This document shows positions 17,440 through 25,239 of a stretch of DNA of 64,000 bases, in pieces (the first letter of the stretch is position 1; each line of letters opens with the position of its first letter). The notes beneath the pieces were generated by a model that saw only the letters and a list, made by a program, of their open reading frames with translations, ran no database searches and had not been told where the DNA came from. This DNA comes from Calothrix sp. PCC 7716 (GTDB lineage Bacteria > Cyanobacteriota > Cyanobacteriia > Cyanobacteriales > Nostocaceae), in contig NZ_AP025018.1 of the NCBI RefSeq assembly GCF_019977735.1, positions 1,240,001-1,304,000 on the forward strand, in the 5' to 3' direction. The translations under genes were made by a program, and so were the position numbers.

Positions 17440-20115
17440 TTATGTCCAGTTTCCTAGGAGGACATATGCTGACCAGTAATAGGGTGATTTATAAGTGGGG
17501 GTTTTTAAGATGGTTACTTGTGCGCGTCTTAGTGCTTCGGCTTTGGAGATTCCTGTTTTGTTGGCTTGGACGAGTTCATCGTAAAATTTACTTATTAGTT
17601 TGGCTGAGGCTTCATCATTAACTTGCCACAATGTTGCTATTGTACTACGGGCGCCACTTCGCACTGCAACACCTGCAAGCCCTAGTGCCGATTTTGTGTC
17701 ACCTGCTGCTGTTTCACATGCACTAAGTACTAATAGTTCGAGGGAATTATCGCGCGATAGTTCAACTGTTTTTAATACTCCGCTTAGGTCGTTAACTTTG
17801 ATTTTGTCATCCCAAGTGACAATAAAAGTTTCATCTGCGTTTGAACTAAATTGACCGTGTGTTGCTAAATGCACGATGGGGTAAGGTGCGGTTGAAACTC
17901 GGCTTTTAAATGCGGAGTTTGTAAAGTTTTTATTGATTAATACCTGAGAAGGCATTTCTGATTGTATGCTACTTACTTCTTTAGCGACGTTTGGTAATGG
18001 CTCAAAGTTTTGTCGAGCTTCACTTAACCCTGCTATTAATGCTCCTAAACGCTCTTGTCGTAGTGAACGCGGCGCCAGTAATTGCAGTCCTGGTGTCAGG
18101 GCTACGCTATACTTTTCTACAAGGAACTGCTTACCGTCATATAATGCTGACATTGGTATATTCCGCAAAACACCATCTAAGACGAATACTAGTGTTTCGA
18201 CTTTACTAGTTGCTATATCATCAGCAGCAGGACGTATTACTAAATCATACATTCGTTGTAGTTTAGGCAGCATTAAATCAATTATTCCATCTGTTTGCTG
18301 TCTCAGGTCATCATTTAAACGCGCTGCTAATTGTTCAAATTCTTTTGTATTGATTTTGGTTTTATAGTAACGGAAGTCACGGTTATCTTTTGAGTCGGAA
18401 TTGGCGCCTGATGAAGGTAAGCTAGTAATAATGGCAAGTTGGTCTTTAAGAATAATTGGGTAAATAACTGCTGCTTTAGCATCGACTTTATCTATTTGTT
18501 CAGGTTTGGCAGTCAAGCAAGCTTCGCGGAAAAAGTTATCGAGTTCAACTAACTGTAACCCTTCAATGACATCACGCGCGGTTCTAAGATTATCTACATT
18601 TTCTGAACTTACAAGCAATTCTACAAGTTCGCGGTGAATAGGTTCCACAGCATTACGGAAAGAAAACTGTACATCAGGACTTGCCGCCGCTAAATCTGCT
18701 CGTAATGATTTAATAGTACCTACGGCTTCTTTATAAGCAGCAATCGCAGTATCATTCTTATTCTGTGCTTTTGTTACCCTTCCTAACTGCCACTGCCAAA
18801 GATACGCAATATCACCAGCATTAACTTGCTGCGCGAGTTGAAGCGCTTGAGAAGTTAGCTTTTCTGCTTCTTTCCACTGCTTCGTTTGTTCGTAAACACT
18901 GCCTAGACTACCTTGTGCATAAGCGAGGGTACGGGGGTTGCCTAACTCTTGCGCTTGTTTGATTGCAACTGCCAAAATATTTGCAGTATCACGCATATAA
19001 TCATTTGAACCCATCCGCATCATAGTTTGAGCAAGATTTATACGTGCATCAATAGCAGTTTGACTTTGTGGTAATACTTCAATTTCTTTTCTTACCTCTG
19101 GTAGCAAGCTTTTAACAGCATCTTCTTGCTTACTATCTACAAGTAAACTAAGTTGGTTAAGCTGTGCTTGAACTTTAATAGCGGGTGCGGATGTTGCAGC
19201 TTGCTTGTAAAAATTGAGTGCAGCTTGTGTATCAACTTGTATACGCTCTCTGTCTTCTACAATAGCATCGAAGTTTATTTGCGCGCGTGATGTATTTCCC
19301 AAGCTAAGTTGTGTTAGAGCAACTGTTTCAGGTAACTTTAACTCTTGGGCAATTACTAAAGTTCTTTGTAAAACCAGCTTGGCTTGAGGTAAATTACCAA
19401 TTACCCGTAATGAATCACCCAAAGTTCTTAACGCTGCTGCTGTTTCAGCAGATGCAGGAACTTTTTGTAAAGCTGTTTTCAGGTCTTCTTGTTTAGCTGT
19501 GTTAGATAAATTTAATTTTGATGCTAATAACTCAATCGCACGGCGATATAATCCTAAGTTTTGTAACGCTTTTGCTTGTTTAACTTGACTTATCAGTACT
19601 TGTTTCGGATTATTTTGCTGCTTATATAAAGATTCTGTACGTTCCCAGGTTTTTAACGCTGCCTCAGCTTCTCCACGCGCTAGTTGTAACTCACCTTGAA
19701 TATCATAACTTTGTGTTAATGCGGATATTTGTCCCGGTTGTGAACTGCTGGTTAATAGCTTGATACTTTCGGTAATTGCACTATCTGCATTGTTCCATTG
19801 TCCTAATTGCTGGTAAGATAAAGCCAAATTGCTGAGACTCAGCGCTTGTTTAATAGGGTCTTTGCTTACTTGGTAAGCTTTCGCTGCTTGTTGAAATAAA
19901 CTTGCCGCTTCAGAATATTTTCCTTCATTATATAATGCACGCGCGGTTTGTTCTTTGGAGGCGCCAGACTGTTGTGTTATAGATACAGTGGACGTACTAG
20001 GTAACTGAGCAAAAACTGGTGATGTCGCACATAAAAATGCCGTCGTCAGCATCGGCAGCATGAAACGCATCAAGCGCTTATTGTATTTTGTTATACGTTT
20101 TATAGTACTTTTCAT
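17440..20115 (-). CDS. TPR-CHAT protein, exported
   Basis: 891 residues from the ATG at 20115; an ATG 12 codons upstream is possible but the shorter form gives a clean signal peptide (RFMLPMLTTAFLCATSPVFA). Residues about 50-490 are tetratricopeptide repeats. The last 350 residues are a CHAT domain, a caspase-like cysteine protease fold, with the His in HLATHGQF (about residue 753) and Cys in LSACETA (about 800). Cyanobacteria have many CHAT-TPR proteins; targets are mostly unknown. A signal peptide would place it in the periplasm. It lies upstream of the two-component genes on the same strand, but a palindromic repeat separates them. Confidence 0.88.
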   Translation of the reverse strand: MKSTIKRITKYNKRLMRFMLPMLTTAFLCATSPVFAQLPSTSTVSITQQSGASKEQTARALYNEGKYSEAASLFQQAAKAYQVSKDPIKQALSLSNLALSYQQLGQWNNADSAITESIKLLTSSSQPGQISALTQSYDIQGELQLARGEAEAALKTWERTESLYKQQNNPKQVLISQVKQAKALQNLGLYRRAIELLASKLNLSNTAKQEDLKTALQKVPASAETAAALRTLGDSLRVIGNLPQAKLVLQRTLVIAQELKLPETVALTQLSLGNTSRAQINFDAIVEDRERIQVDTQAALNFYKQAATSAPAIKVQAQLNQLSLLVDSKQEDAVKSLLPEVRKEIEVLPQSQTAIDARINLAQTMMRMGSNDYMRDTANILAVAIKQAQELGNPRTLAYAQGSLGSVYEQTKQWKEAEKLTSQALQLAQQVNAGDIAYLWQWQLGRVTKAQNKNDTAIAAYKEAVGTIKSLRADLAAASPDVQFSFRNAVEPIHRELVELLVSSENVDNLRTARDVIEGLQLVELDNFFREACLTAKPEQIDKVDAKAAVIYPIILKDQLAIITSLPSSGANSDSKDNRDFRYYKTKINTKEFEQLAARLNDDLRQQTDGIIDLMLPKLQRMYDLVIRPAADDIATSKVETLVFVLDGVLRNIPMSALYDGKQFLVEKYSVALTPGLQLLAPRSLRQERLGALIAGLSEARQNFEPLPNVAKEVSSIQSEMPSQVLINKNFTNSAFKSRVSTAPYPIVHLATHGQFSSNADETFIVTWDDKIKVNDLSGVLKTVELSRDNSLELLVLSACETAAGDTKSALGLAGVAVRSGARSTIATLWQVNDEASAKLISKFYDELVQANKTGISKAEALRRAQVTILKTPTYKSPYYWSAYVLLGNWT

Positions 20116-20227
20116 TTTATATCTACAATCTAAGTAGCTAAATCGAAACATACCAGTTTTAGAACCATTCGCTTACAAATTTATACAGACTTAATATTTC
20201 CACCCACAGTTAACATATGCACTCACT

Positions 20228-20253
20228 CTTGTGGAACGGGCATCCCTGCCCGT
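20228..20253. repeat. GGGCATCC palindrome copy
   Basis: CTTGTGGAACGGGCATCCCT followed by GCCCGTC, upstream of the CHAT protein gene. This is a half-length copy. Confidence 0.75.
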
Positions 20254-20340
20254 CATACATTAAATCAATATAAAATTAAAAATCCAGCATAGTCCTCCAT
20301 TACCTGTGCAGCAATACAGCTTTATTTGCCATAGAGACAG

Positions 20341-20366
20341 TAGAGACCGAATTAATTCGGTCTCTA
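20341..20366. repeat. Perfect 26-bp palindrome
   Basis: The half-site TAGAGACCGAATT is followed exactly by its reverse complement. It lies in the divergent spacer between the CHAT gene and the gene at 20442. It could be an operator or a short dispersed palindrome; it occurs once in the window. Confidence 0.7.
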
Positions 20367-20441
20367 CACCGAGAAAAAAGCATATAAACATCTGGTCAAA
20401 TAATAATTCTTGGAATATAACTGATATAGCAAAATTAAACT

Positions 20442-20945
20442 ATGGATAACAAAATATTTTATTTCCACTTTCCTTCTCACTTGTGTCCACGTGATAGCTT
20501 CGGATATCCTGTAGATTGGGTAGTATTTCAATACGTTAAAGGTAAAAAAATAATGCCTTGCGATATACGATATGACCGTAAGGATTCAAAACTCTTGTAT
20601 GGTGAGTCAATTGTTTGGGCTACATCTACTCAAAATCAAATATTCACAGGTGCTATTTTAGCTCAAAATTTATCAAATGCTGGTGTAGTTAGGGATAAAC
20701 AACCCTTCGTAGAAGAAGTAGAAGCCACATCTTTAGCTATTGGTAATTTATTACTTCATTCTTTAAACGCAGGCGCCAATCCTGAAAGAAAGTTAATTGA
20801 GGCAAAGGGGTTTACAAAAAATCAACATAAAGCTAATGAGAAAGAACCAACATTTCTGAATCCCAAGTGGATAGGTAGAGAAGTGAAAGTATATCACAGG
20901 GAGACAGCGCGCCTCTTATATAATTACCGAATAGTGCAACATTAG
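20442..20945 (+). CDS. Hypothetical protein
   Basis: 167 residues that I do not recognise. It has no signal peptide or membrane segment. The N-terminal part is aromatic (IFYFHFPSHLCPRDSFGYPV), the middle is helical (VEEVEATSLAIGNLLLHSLN), and the tail is basic. A GGCGCC site in its body suggests it is long resident in this genome. Its stop is overlapped by the edge of the MITE-like element that follows, so the element may have trimmed or ended the gene. Confidence 0.5.
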   Translation: MDNKIFYFHFPSHLCPRDSFGYPVDWVVFQYVKGKKIMPCDIRYDRKDSKLLYGESIVWATSTQNQIFTGAILAQNLSNAGVVRDKQPFVEEVEATSLAIGNLLLHSLNAGANPERKLIEAKGFTKNQHKANEKEPTFLNPKWIGREVKVYHRETARLLYNYRIVQH

Positions 20946-21068
20946 GGACTTCCAAAAATTAAATTCTCCATATTGTGGAACGGGCATCCTTGCCCGTTTC
21001 AAACATGGGCGGGCAAGGATGCCCACCCCACAAGAAAATTTTGGGTATTTATTTAATTGGAAGTCCTT
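20944..21068. mobile_element. MITE-like element, ~125 bp
   Basis: Terminal inverted repeats AGGGACTTCCAA...AATTAAAT and ATTTAATTGGAAGTCCTTT enclose a central pair TTGTGGAACGGGCATCCTTG / GCAAGGATGCCCACCCCACA. No coding capacity. This is the most complete copy of the GGGCATCC family in the window. Parts of the same ends are seen at 1665 (TTGGAAGTTCC) and 12205 (TTGGAAGTCCC). It likely moved with help of an unlinked transposase. Confidence 0.65.
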
Positions 21069-21089
21069 TATTACCTATTGAATTTGATA

Positions 21090-21299
21090 TCAAGCTTGAT
21101 TACGCTGCCGTTCCAACCGTTCGCGGAGTGCTGTTGCAACTTCGGGGTCATCAAACCCTTGCTCCGGCAGGTATACCTTAGCGTTTGGGTCACGAAATCT
21201 TTCTGCATAAATTGATACAGCTTCGTCATCCTCCCTATGTTCAAGGATGTATTGCCGAAGCTCTGGGCGGGTCATTGTTGCGAAGTCCGGTTTGCTCAT
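21090..21299 (-). CDS. DUF6887 family small protein
   Basis: 69 residues, acidic and helical, with the typical start 'MTRPELRQYILEHREDDEAV' pattern (from residue 9) and an ExF/PEQGFDDPEV tail. It is the standard partner of DUF6888 proteins in cyanobacteria. The start ATG overlaps the stop of the DUF6888 gene by four bases (ATGA). Such overlapping small pairs look like toxin-antitoxin modules, but I know of no shown function for this pair. Confidence 0.8.
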   Translation of the reverse strand: MSKPDFATMTRPELRQYILEHREDDEAVSIYAERFRDPNAKVYLPEQGFDDPEVATALRERLERQRNQA

Positions 21300-21469
21300 A
21301 GAAATCTCCAGTGTCCGTTGGGGTAAATCTCAATTTCTATTTCTTGCCCTGCCAGGATAATTACATTACCTGTGCGCGGGTCAAAAGTTCCTAAATTTAT
21401 CGGTACATACATTTTAGTCAAATATATAGTCCGATTAAAATAGATTTTTAACTGTTCAGAAGTTGGCAT
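21296..21469 (-). CDS. DUF6888 family small protein
   Basis: 57 residues, found by reading the strand by eye: starts MPTSEQLKIYFNRTIYLTKM, has the central VPINLGTFDPRTGNVIILAG, and ends EIYPNGHWRFL. This is the DUF6888 pattern (Y..PINL...D.RTGN..ILAG.......I..nG.W.F). ATG at 21469, stop TGA at 21298-21296, overlapping the start of the DUF6887 gene. The two form one translationally coupled unit; biochemical role unknown. Confidence 0.8.
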   Translation of the reverse strand: MPTSEQLKIYFNRTIYLTKMYVPINLGTFDPRTGNVIILAGQEIEIEIYPNGHWRFL

Positions 21470-21580
21470 CCTTACCTACACCCTCACTAATTCCTTAACA
21501 CGTATGTTTTACTCTTCTCGAATCCGCCCTACATCCATACTTATAGTTGACTTACACCCAAATTGGGGAATTAAGGCAAC

Positions 21581-21648
21581 TGTATTTATTGTATCGCATA
21601 ATCAATACATGTCAATACAATACCAAATACAATCATCAATACAGGTGA
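21581..21648 (+). promoter_or_regulatory. Operator-like TCAATACA repeats
   Basis: TCAATACA occurs at 21602, 21612 and 21636, with a variant CCAAATACA at 21623, and TGTATTTATTGTAT (inverse orientation) at 21581. Spacing is about one helical turn (10-13 bp). They lie just upstream of a small gene with ribbon-helix-helix-like features. One more TCAATACA is at 22081 downstream. Likely autoregulatory sites. Confidence 0.55.
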
Positions 21649-21686
21649 AATAAAATAGAAGTAGTCAAGTTAGGTAGTAGATAACG

Positions 21687-21956
21687 ATGAGTGCAAAAAA
21701 AAGAACGTTTGTATCAATTGCAATACCCGAAGACAAGAAAGAGGTTTTCAAAAGCAAGGCTGACAGCGAGGGCAGAAGCATTACTGACATAATCCTGGAA
21801 ATGATAGATGTGTACATTGCTACTCCTGGTCAGTCCCAAAAACTTCAGGAAATAGACGAGCTAAAATTACAAGTTCAAAAAATGCAGGAAGTTCTTGAAA
21901 AGCATAATCAGAAATTCCAGCAGTACGAGCAAGCGCTGGGGGAGTTCGCCGCCTAA
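21687..21956 (+). CDS. Ribbon-helix-helix-like protein with coiled-coil tail
   Basis: 89 residues. Residues 5-45 fit a ribbon-helix-helix DNA-binding domain: a short strand TFVSIAIPEDKKEVF, a helix, then SEGRSITDIILEMIDVYI. Residues 50-85 are a charged coiled coil (LQEIDELKLQVQKMQEVLEK). Such proteins serve in plasmid partition or as antitoxins and repressors. The gene is alone, with repeated operator-like sites upstream and a strong terminator downstream, which suggests a self-regulated repressor. No GGCGCC site from 20772 to 22231, in line with acquired DNA. Confidence 0.6.
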   Translation: MSAKKRTFVSIAIPEDKKEVFKSKADSEGRSITDIILEMIDVYIATPGQSQKLQEIDELKLQVQKMQEVLEKHNQKFQQYEQALGEFAA

Positions 21957-22016
21957 GAGAAGAAAATGAGCATCTTAGGCAAATTCATAACTCTCTTTTA
22001 GAGACCCTAAAGAAAA

Positions 22017-22050
22017 AACCCGCCAATGACTATGCGGGTTAAGTTTTTTA
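22017..22050 (+). terminator. Rho-independent terminator
   Basis: AACCCGC pairs with GCGGGTT around a 10-base loop and is followed by AAGTTTTTT. It ends the small RHH-like gene. Confidence 0.85.
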
Positions 22051-22164
22051 AAACACATTTGTATTATAATTGTATTTAATTATCAATACAGTTCGTGATG
22101 TTCGGAGTTACCTTGAATACCTGTTTATCGGAGTTGGTGCGCTCTCTACGCTACTACGAACTTA

Positions 22165-22572
22165 TTATCTACGGTCGCGTTCTATACGGTCAATTTCATT
22201 TTTATATAGTTCGACTTCTGACTTATTTGGCAGGCGCCTGCGTGCTGCTTCAATTAAGCGCGTGCAAATGTCTTGGTCATAAACAAGCTCTTGCATTCGT
22301 TTTTTGAGCGTTTCTAGTTCACTCATGTGTGAAAATTCATCACTTTTACGCAGTTGTTCAACAAAGTGACTGGCATATATGTATTCAGCATCGGTTAAAT
22401 AACCCAAGCGATGTCCGGGACGGTATTCATTCTGCGCCATTTCCCGTTTATAACCAGCTTGGAAAATCTGCCCAAAACCACAGATAAACATACACATGTC
22501 AGTGTAACGTTCGTTGAGTAAATAATCACTTTTACGAATTCCTGAGTTTTCTAAAATATAATGAGACCTCAT
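22165..22572 (-). CDS. Hypothetical protein
   Basis: 135 residues, not recognised. Predicted helical, with a Cys/Phe-rich patch (DMCMFICGFGQIFQAGYKRE) and a charged helical C-terminus (ELETLKKRMQELVYDQDICT). Its ATG overlaps the stop of the preceding small membrane protein gene (ATGA at 22569-22572), so the two are made together. Confidence 0.5.
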   Translation of the reverse strand: MRSHYILENSGIRKSDYLLNERYTDMCMFICGFGQIFQAGYKREMAQNEYRPGHRLGYLTDAEYIYASHFVEQLRKSDEFSHMSELETLKKRMQELVYDQDICTRLIEAARRRLPNKSEVELYKNEIDRIERDRR

Positions 22573-22754
22573 GAGCTAACAATCAAGTCTACATTCCGCC
22601 CTCTTCCACCTTCCGGATTGCGATTGCTCAATGCAATGACTACCTGACTAGAAAAGACAAAAAACAATGTGCAAACAAAAACAATCAATAGCTTATAGTA
22701 TTTTGGAGGCTCTCTTTTCACTTTATTACTCTCTTTTTCTAGTGGTTTTACCAT
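22569..22754 (-). CDS. Small single-span membrane protein
   Basis: 61 residues. A basic N-terminus (EKESNKVKREPPKYYK) precedes one membrane helix LLIVFVCTLFFVFSSQVVIAL (about residues 22-42), then a short outside tail. By charge rule the N-terminus stays inside. Co-transcribed with the gene at 22165. Unknown role. It sits in the accessory patch of small genes between 20.9 and 25 kb. Confidence 0.5.
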   Translation of the reverse strand: MVKPLEKESNKVKREPPKYYKLLIVFVCTLFFVFSSQVVIALSNRNPEGGRGRNVDLIVSS

Positions 22755-23011
22755 CAGTTATTGCAAATAATAAAACACTTTTGCCCCTAATAAAACTTTT
22801 TATGCAATTTATTGTCTTGAAAATTTAATAACTTTTTATTTACAAAAATTTAGATACTTTAATTAATGCTAATATAATTATCATAACTAAGTTTTAATCA
22901 ACAATTAAATTATACTAATGCCTATGACAGTTACCTGTACTAAGTAATAAATTATAACTAAATCAAGTTGGCGCCTGTAAAGCTGGAGAAATGAGGCGCC
23001 GAATATAATAA

Positions 23012-23332
23012 CTACTTTTGCTCGAATGACGCAATCAAAGAATTATTTGATGCTAGTATTTGATTTAAACCTTCGAGAACCGTTGTTTGATTGCGAACGT
23101 GAGCATCAATAAATAAACTAATTGCTTCTGCGATTAAATTTCGCAATTCTGCTTCTGGTTGGGTGGCTTCTAAGTCTAGAAATGGTCTACCTGTAGTGTA
23201 ATCTTTTGGGTGAGAAACAGAAAAATGGTTTGCTCCTTCTAGGAGTAGCAAATAACTATCGCCTCTACCACCAGTTATTGCTTCTTGAAAGGTGCGTGTA
23301 ATTGGGGTAGTAGGTTTTTTCGCTTCACCCAA
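23012..23332 (-). pseudogene. C-terminal fragment of an alpha/beta hydrolase
   Basis: 106 codons. 'YLLLLEGANHFSVSHPKDYT' carries the His of an alpha/beta hydrolase triad near residue 51, and 'AELRNLIAEAISLFIDAHVR' matches the last helix of the family also seen in PAF-acetylhydrolase-like enzymes. The nucleophile elbow and first half are missing. The first residues (MGEAKKPTTP) come from a dispersed repeat of the GTTGGGTGAAGCG / CACCCAACCTACG kind, so the start is not a native one. A remnant, not a working enzyme. Confidence 0.7.
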
Positions 23333-23360
23333 CCTACGTGATGTTTTTATTGTTTAAAAA

Positions 23361-23738
23361 TTAATCTACTAAAGTTCCTTGTTCTTGAAGTATTAATTTA
23401 CCGCTTTTGAAAACTTGTAGTTTATTGTCTGCTGTGACTCGGTAGAGAAATTTATTGTTGCGGAATTCGTAGCCAAGGAAACGACCTGGTGTGCGACCAT
23501 CGGCGCCTCGTGTATGAATTGTTTTGCCAGTTAAACGAATTGATTTACCTGTCTTTAAATCTTTGCCTACATATGTTACGTTGTTACAAGTGACGTTTCC
23601 TTCTGCACAATTTCTGGTAATTTTGACGCTAAAGTTATTTGTTTTTATTGTTTCTGCGTTTGCTAGTCCGGCGAATAAAGTTGCGCTAATAACTGGTAGT
23701 AAAACGAAGTATTTGGCGGTATTTTTGAGGTTAAACAT
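23361..23738 (-). CDS. Small secreted protein of unknown function
   Basis: 125 residues. Signal peptide 1-28 (FVLLPVISATLFAGLANA). The mature domain has two Cys (NCAEGNVTC) that may bond, followed by the pattern 'VTYVGKDLKTGKSIRLTGKT' and 'PGRFLGYEFRNNKFLYRV', a beta-rich layout found in many small cyanobacterial exported proteins. No domain name can be given. The gene precedes the hydrolase fragment on the same strand by 29 bp. Confidence 0.6.
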   Translation of the reverse strand: MFNLKNTAKYFVLLPVISATLFAGLANAETIKTNNFSVKITRNCAEGNVTCNNVTYVGKDLKTGKSIRLTGKTIHTRGADGRTPGRFLGYEFRNNKFLYRVTADNKLQVFKSGKLILQEQGTLVD

Positions 23739-23872
23739 ATTGTTTACTGTGTTTGTAAGATTATATTTATAGATACAAACCAGCTAATTCAATTCCGTAA
23801 AATTGCTTTTTTGAATTTTTGCAACTCGTTCTACTTGTTTCGGCGCCTGCATTTGTGTGAATATCTCTATAG

Positions 23873-24991
23873 CTAGGTGCGGTAGCAGCCTAAACGACAT
23901 AATAAACGATAAGCTGATAAATCAAGAGATTGTAAACGGTTGATTTGGCTGACTGTTAAATTCTTTAAATCTATGACAGCAAGGGGGTCTGCGCGGTTTT
24001 CTTGCCAATATGAAGCCATGTTACCTGCAAAGTCCTCTTGAATTGTACCGCAGAGTATACCCATTGCTTTGGCGTTTCCACCATACGCGCGCTGCATGTC
24101 TTCTAAGGTTGGTAAGTCTATTTCTACTCCTCGGTTGTTAAAAAATTGTAGCCATGCGGGTTTTTCTAAACCTGGAAGACGGTAATGTTCGACGTTTAAA
24201 CTTGGTTCACATAACCTGTCGCGACTCGTTACTAAAGTAATAGATTCTACGCGCGTATCACTCAATACTCTTAATAGCTCAACATAATTCCTGTGTGCCT
24301 CTATAAATCTACCTTGTCCATCAAGTGCTGATTCTATATTGTCTATTAATACACCAATTTTACGTCCGTGTAATTGACGCTTTAACCTTAAAAGTGATAC
24401 GCCAAATTCTACACCTGGTTCTTCATTAAAGTCTTGTTTGAGCCATTCTTCAACTACATGTTCTGCTGCTGTAATATTTTGCGGTTCCTTTGCCATCAAA
24501 AGTTCTAGCACCAAATCAAACTCACCATGCAGGTACTCAGTAGCGAGAGTTGTTTTACCTAAACCACCTTCTCCTTGAATAACTATGACTTTTGCACCCT
24601 GATTTTTAAGCGTGTGCAGGTGCGTTATTGCTTCTCCCCTTCCTAGAAAGTTAATATTTCCAATATCTATATTATTTTCTACAGGCGCCACAGCGACACA
24701 AACAGGTCGGAAACCAGATATAGTCGCAGCTTTACGACAACACCGTTCTAAAATTGAACGACAGTTACCCTTAGTAATTTTCTGTTTGAGTGCTTTTGAT
24801 AGCAACTTCCACAACTGCGAACCAACATCTTTAGCATGTCCTTCCGTACATCCGTATTGATTAGCTATCTCTAAATATTTTCTACCTAACCAAACTTGCT
24901 GAAGAATAATTTTTTCCAGTTCGCTTAAAGTTTCTCCGGTATGCGCTGGAACAAAAGTATCTAACCATGCCAAAACTGCTTCAGCGTTCAT
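23873..24991 (-). CDS. vMAP-HTH/NB-ARC STAND NTPase, truncated
   Basis: 372 residues. Residues 1-85 form the vMAP N-terminal helical domain common ahead of cyanobacterial NB-ARC proteins. The NTPase follows: Walker A VIQGEGGLGKTTLA near 140, Walker B KIGVLIDNIES near 210, and the sensor TLVTSRDRL near 250. After a short helical region the chain ends RLLCRLGCYRT, where relatives continue with 'GCYRYQDVP' and a long TPR or WD40 sensor region. A TAG at 23873 cuts the sensor off. STAND proteins act as ATP switches in signalling or phage defence; without repeats this one may be inactive or always on. Confidence 0.75.
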   Translation of the reverse strand: MNAEAVLAWLDTFVPAHTGETLSELEKIILQQVWLGRKYLEIANQYGCTEGHAKDVGSQLWKLLSKALKQKITKGNCRSILERCCRKAATISGFRPVCVAVAPVENNIDIGNINFLGRGEAITHLHTLKNQGAKVIVIQGEGGLGKTTLATEYLHGEFDLVLELLMAKEPQNITAAEHVVEEWLKQDFNEEPGVEFGVSLLRLKRQLHGRKIGVLIDNIESALDGQGRFIEAHRNYVELLRVLSDTRVESITLVTSRDRLCEPSLNVEHYRLPGLEKPAWLQFFNNRGVEIDLPTLEDMQRAYGGNAKAMGILCGTIQEDFAGNMASYWQENRADPLAVIDLKNLTVSQINRLQSLDLSAYRLLCRLGCYRT

Positions 24992-25239
24992 GGTCTCACA
25001 ATGCCGACAATATAGATATGCTCATTAGTCCCAGTTTAAGCTGTAAATTCAGGAATTTTTAACAAGATTCTGTAAATCCTACTTTTTCTCCGACTTTACT
25101 CCCGACTTTGCCCGACAGACAAAAATATGGGGCGCCAATTAAGCTGTGGAAACAGTTGCACTCTTTCTCTGTGAACTCTAGTGTGTCTCTGTGGTAAAAA
25201 ATTACATTACTGCACAGGCGAGACGCCTATGCTACAGCT

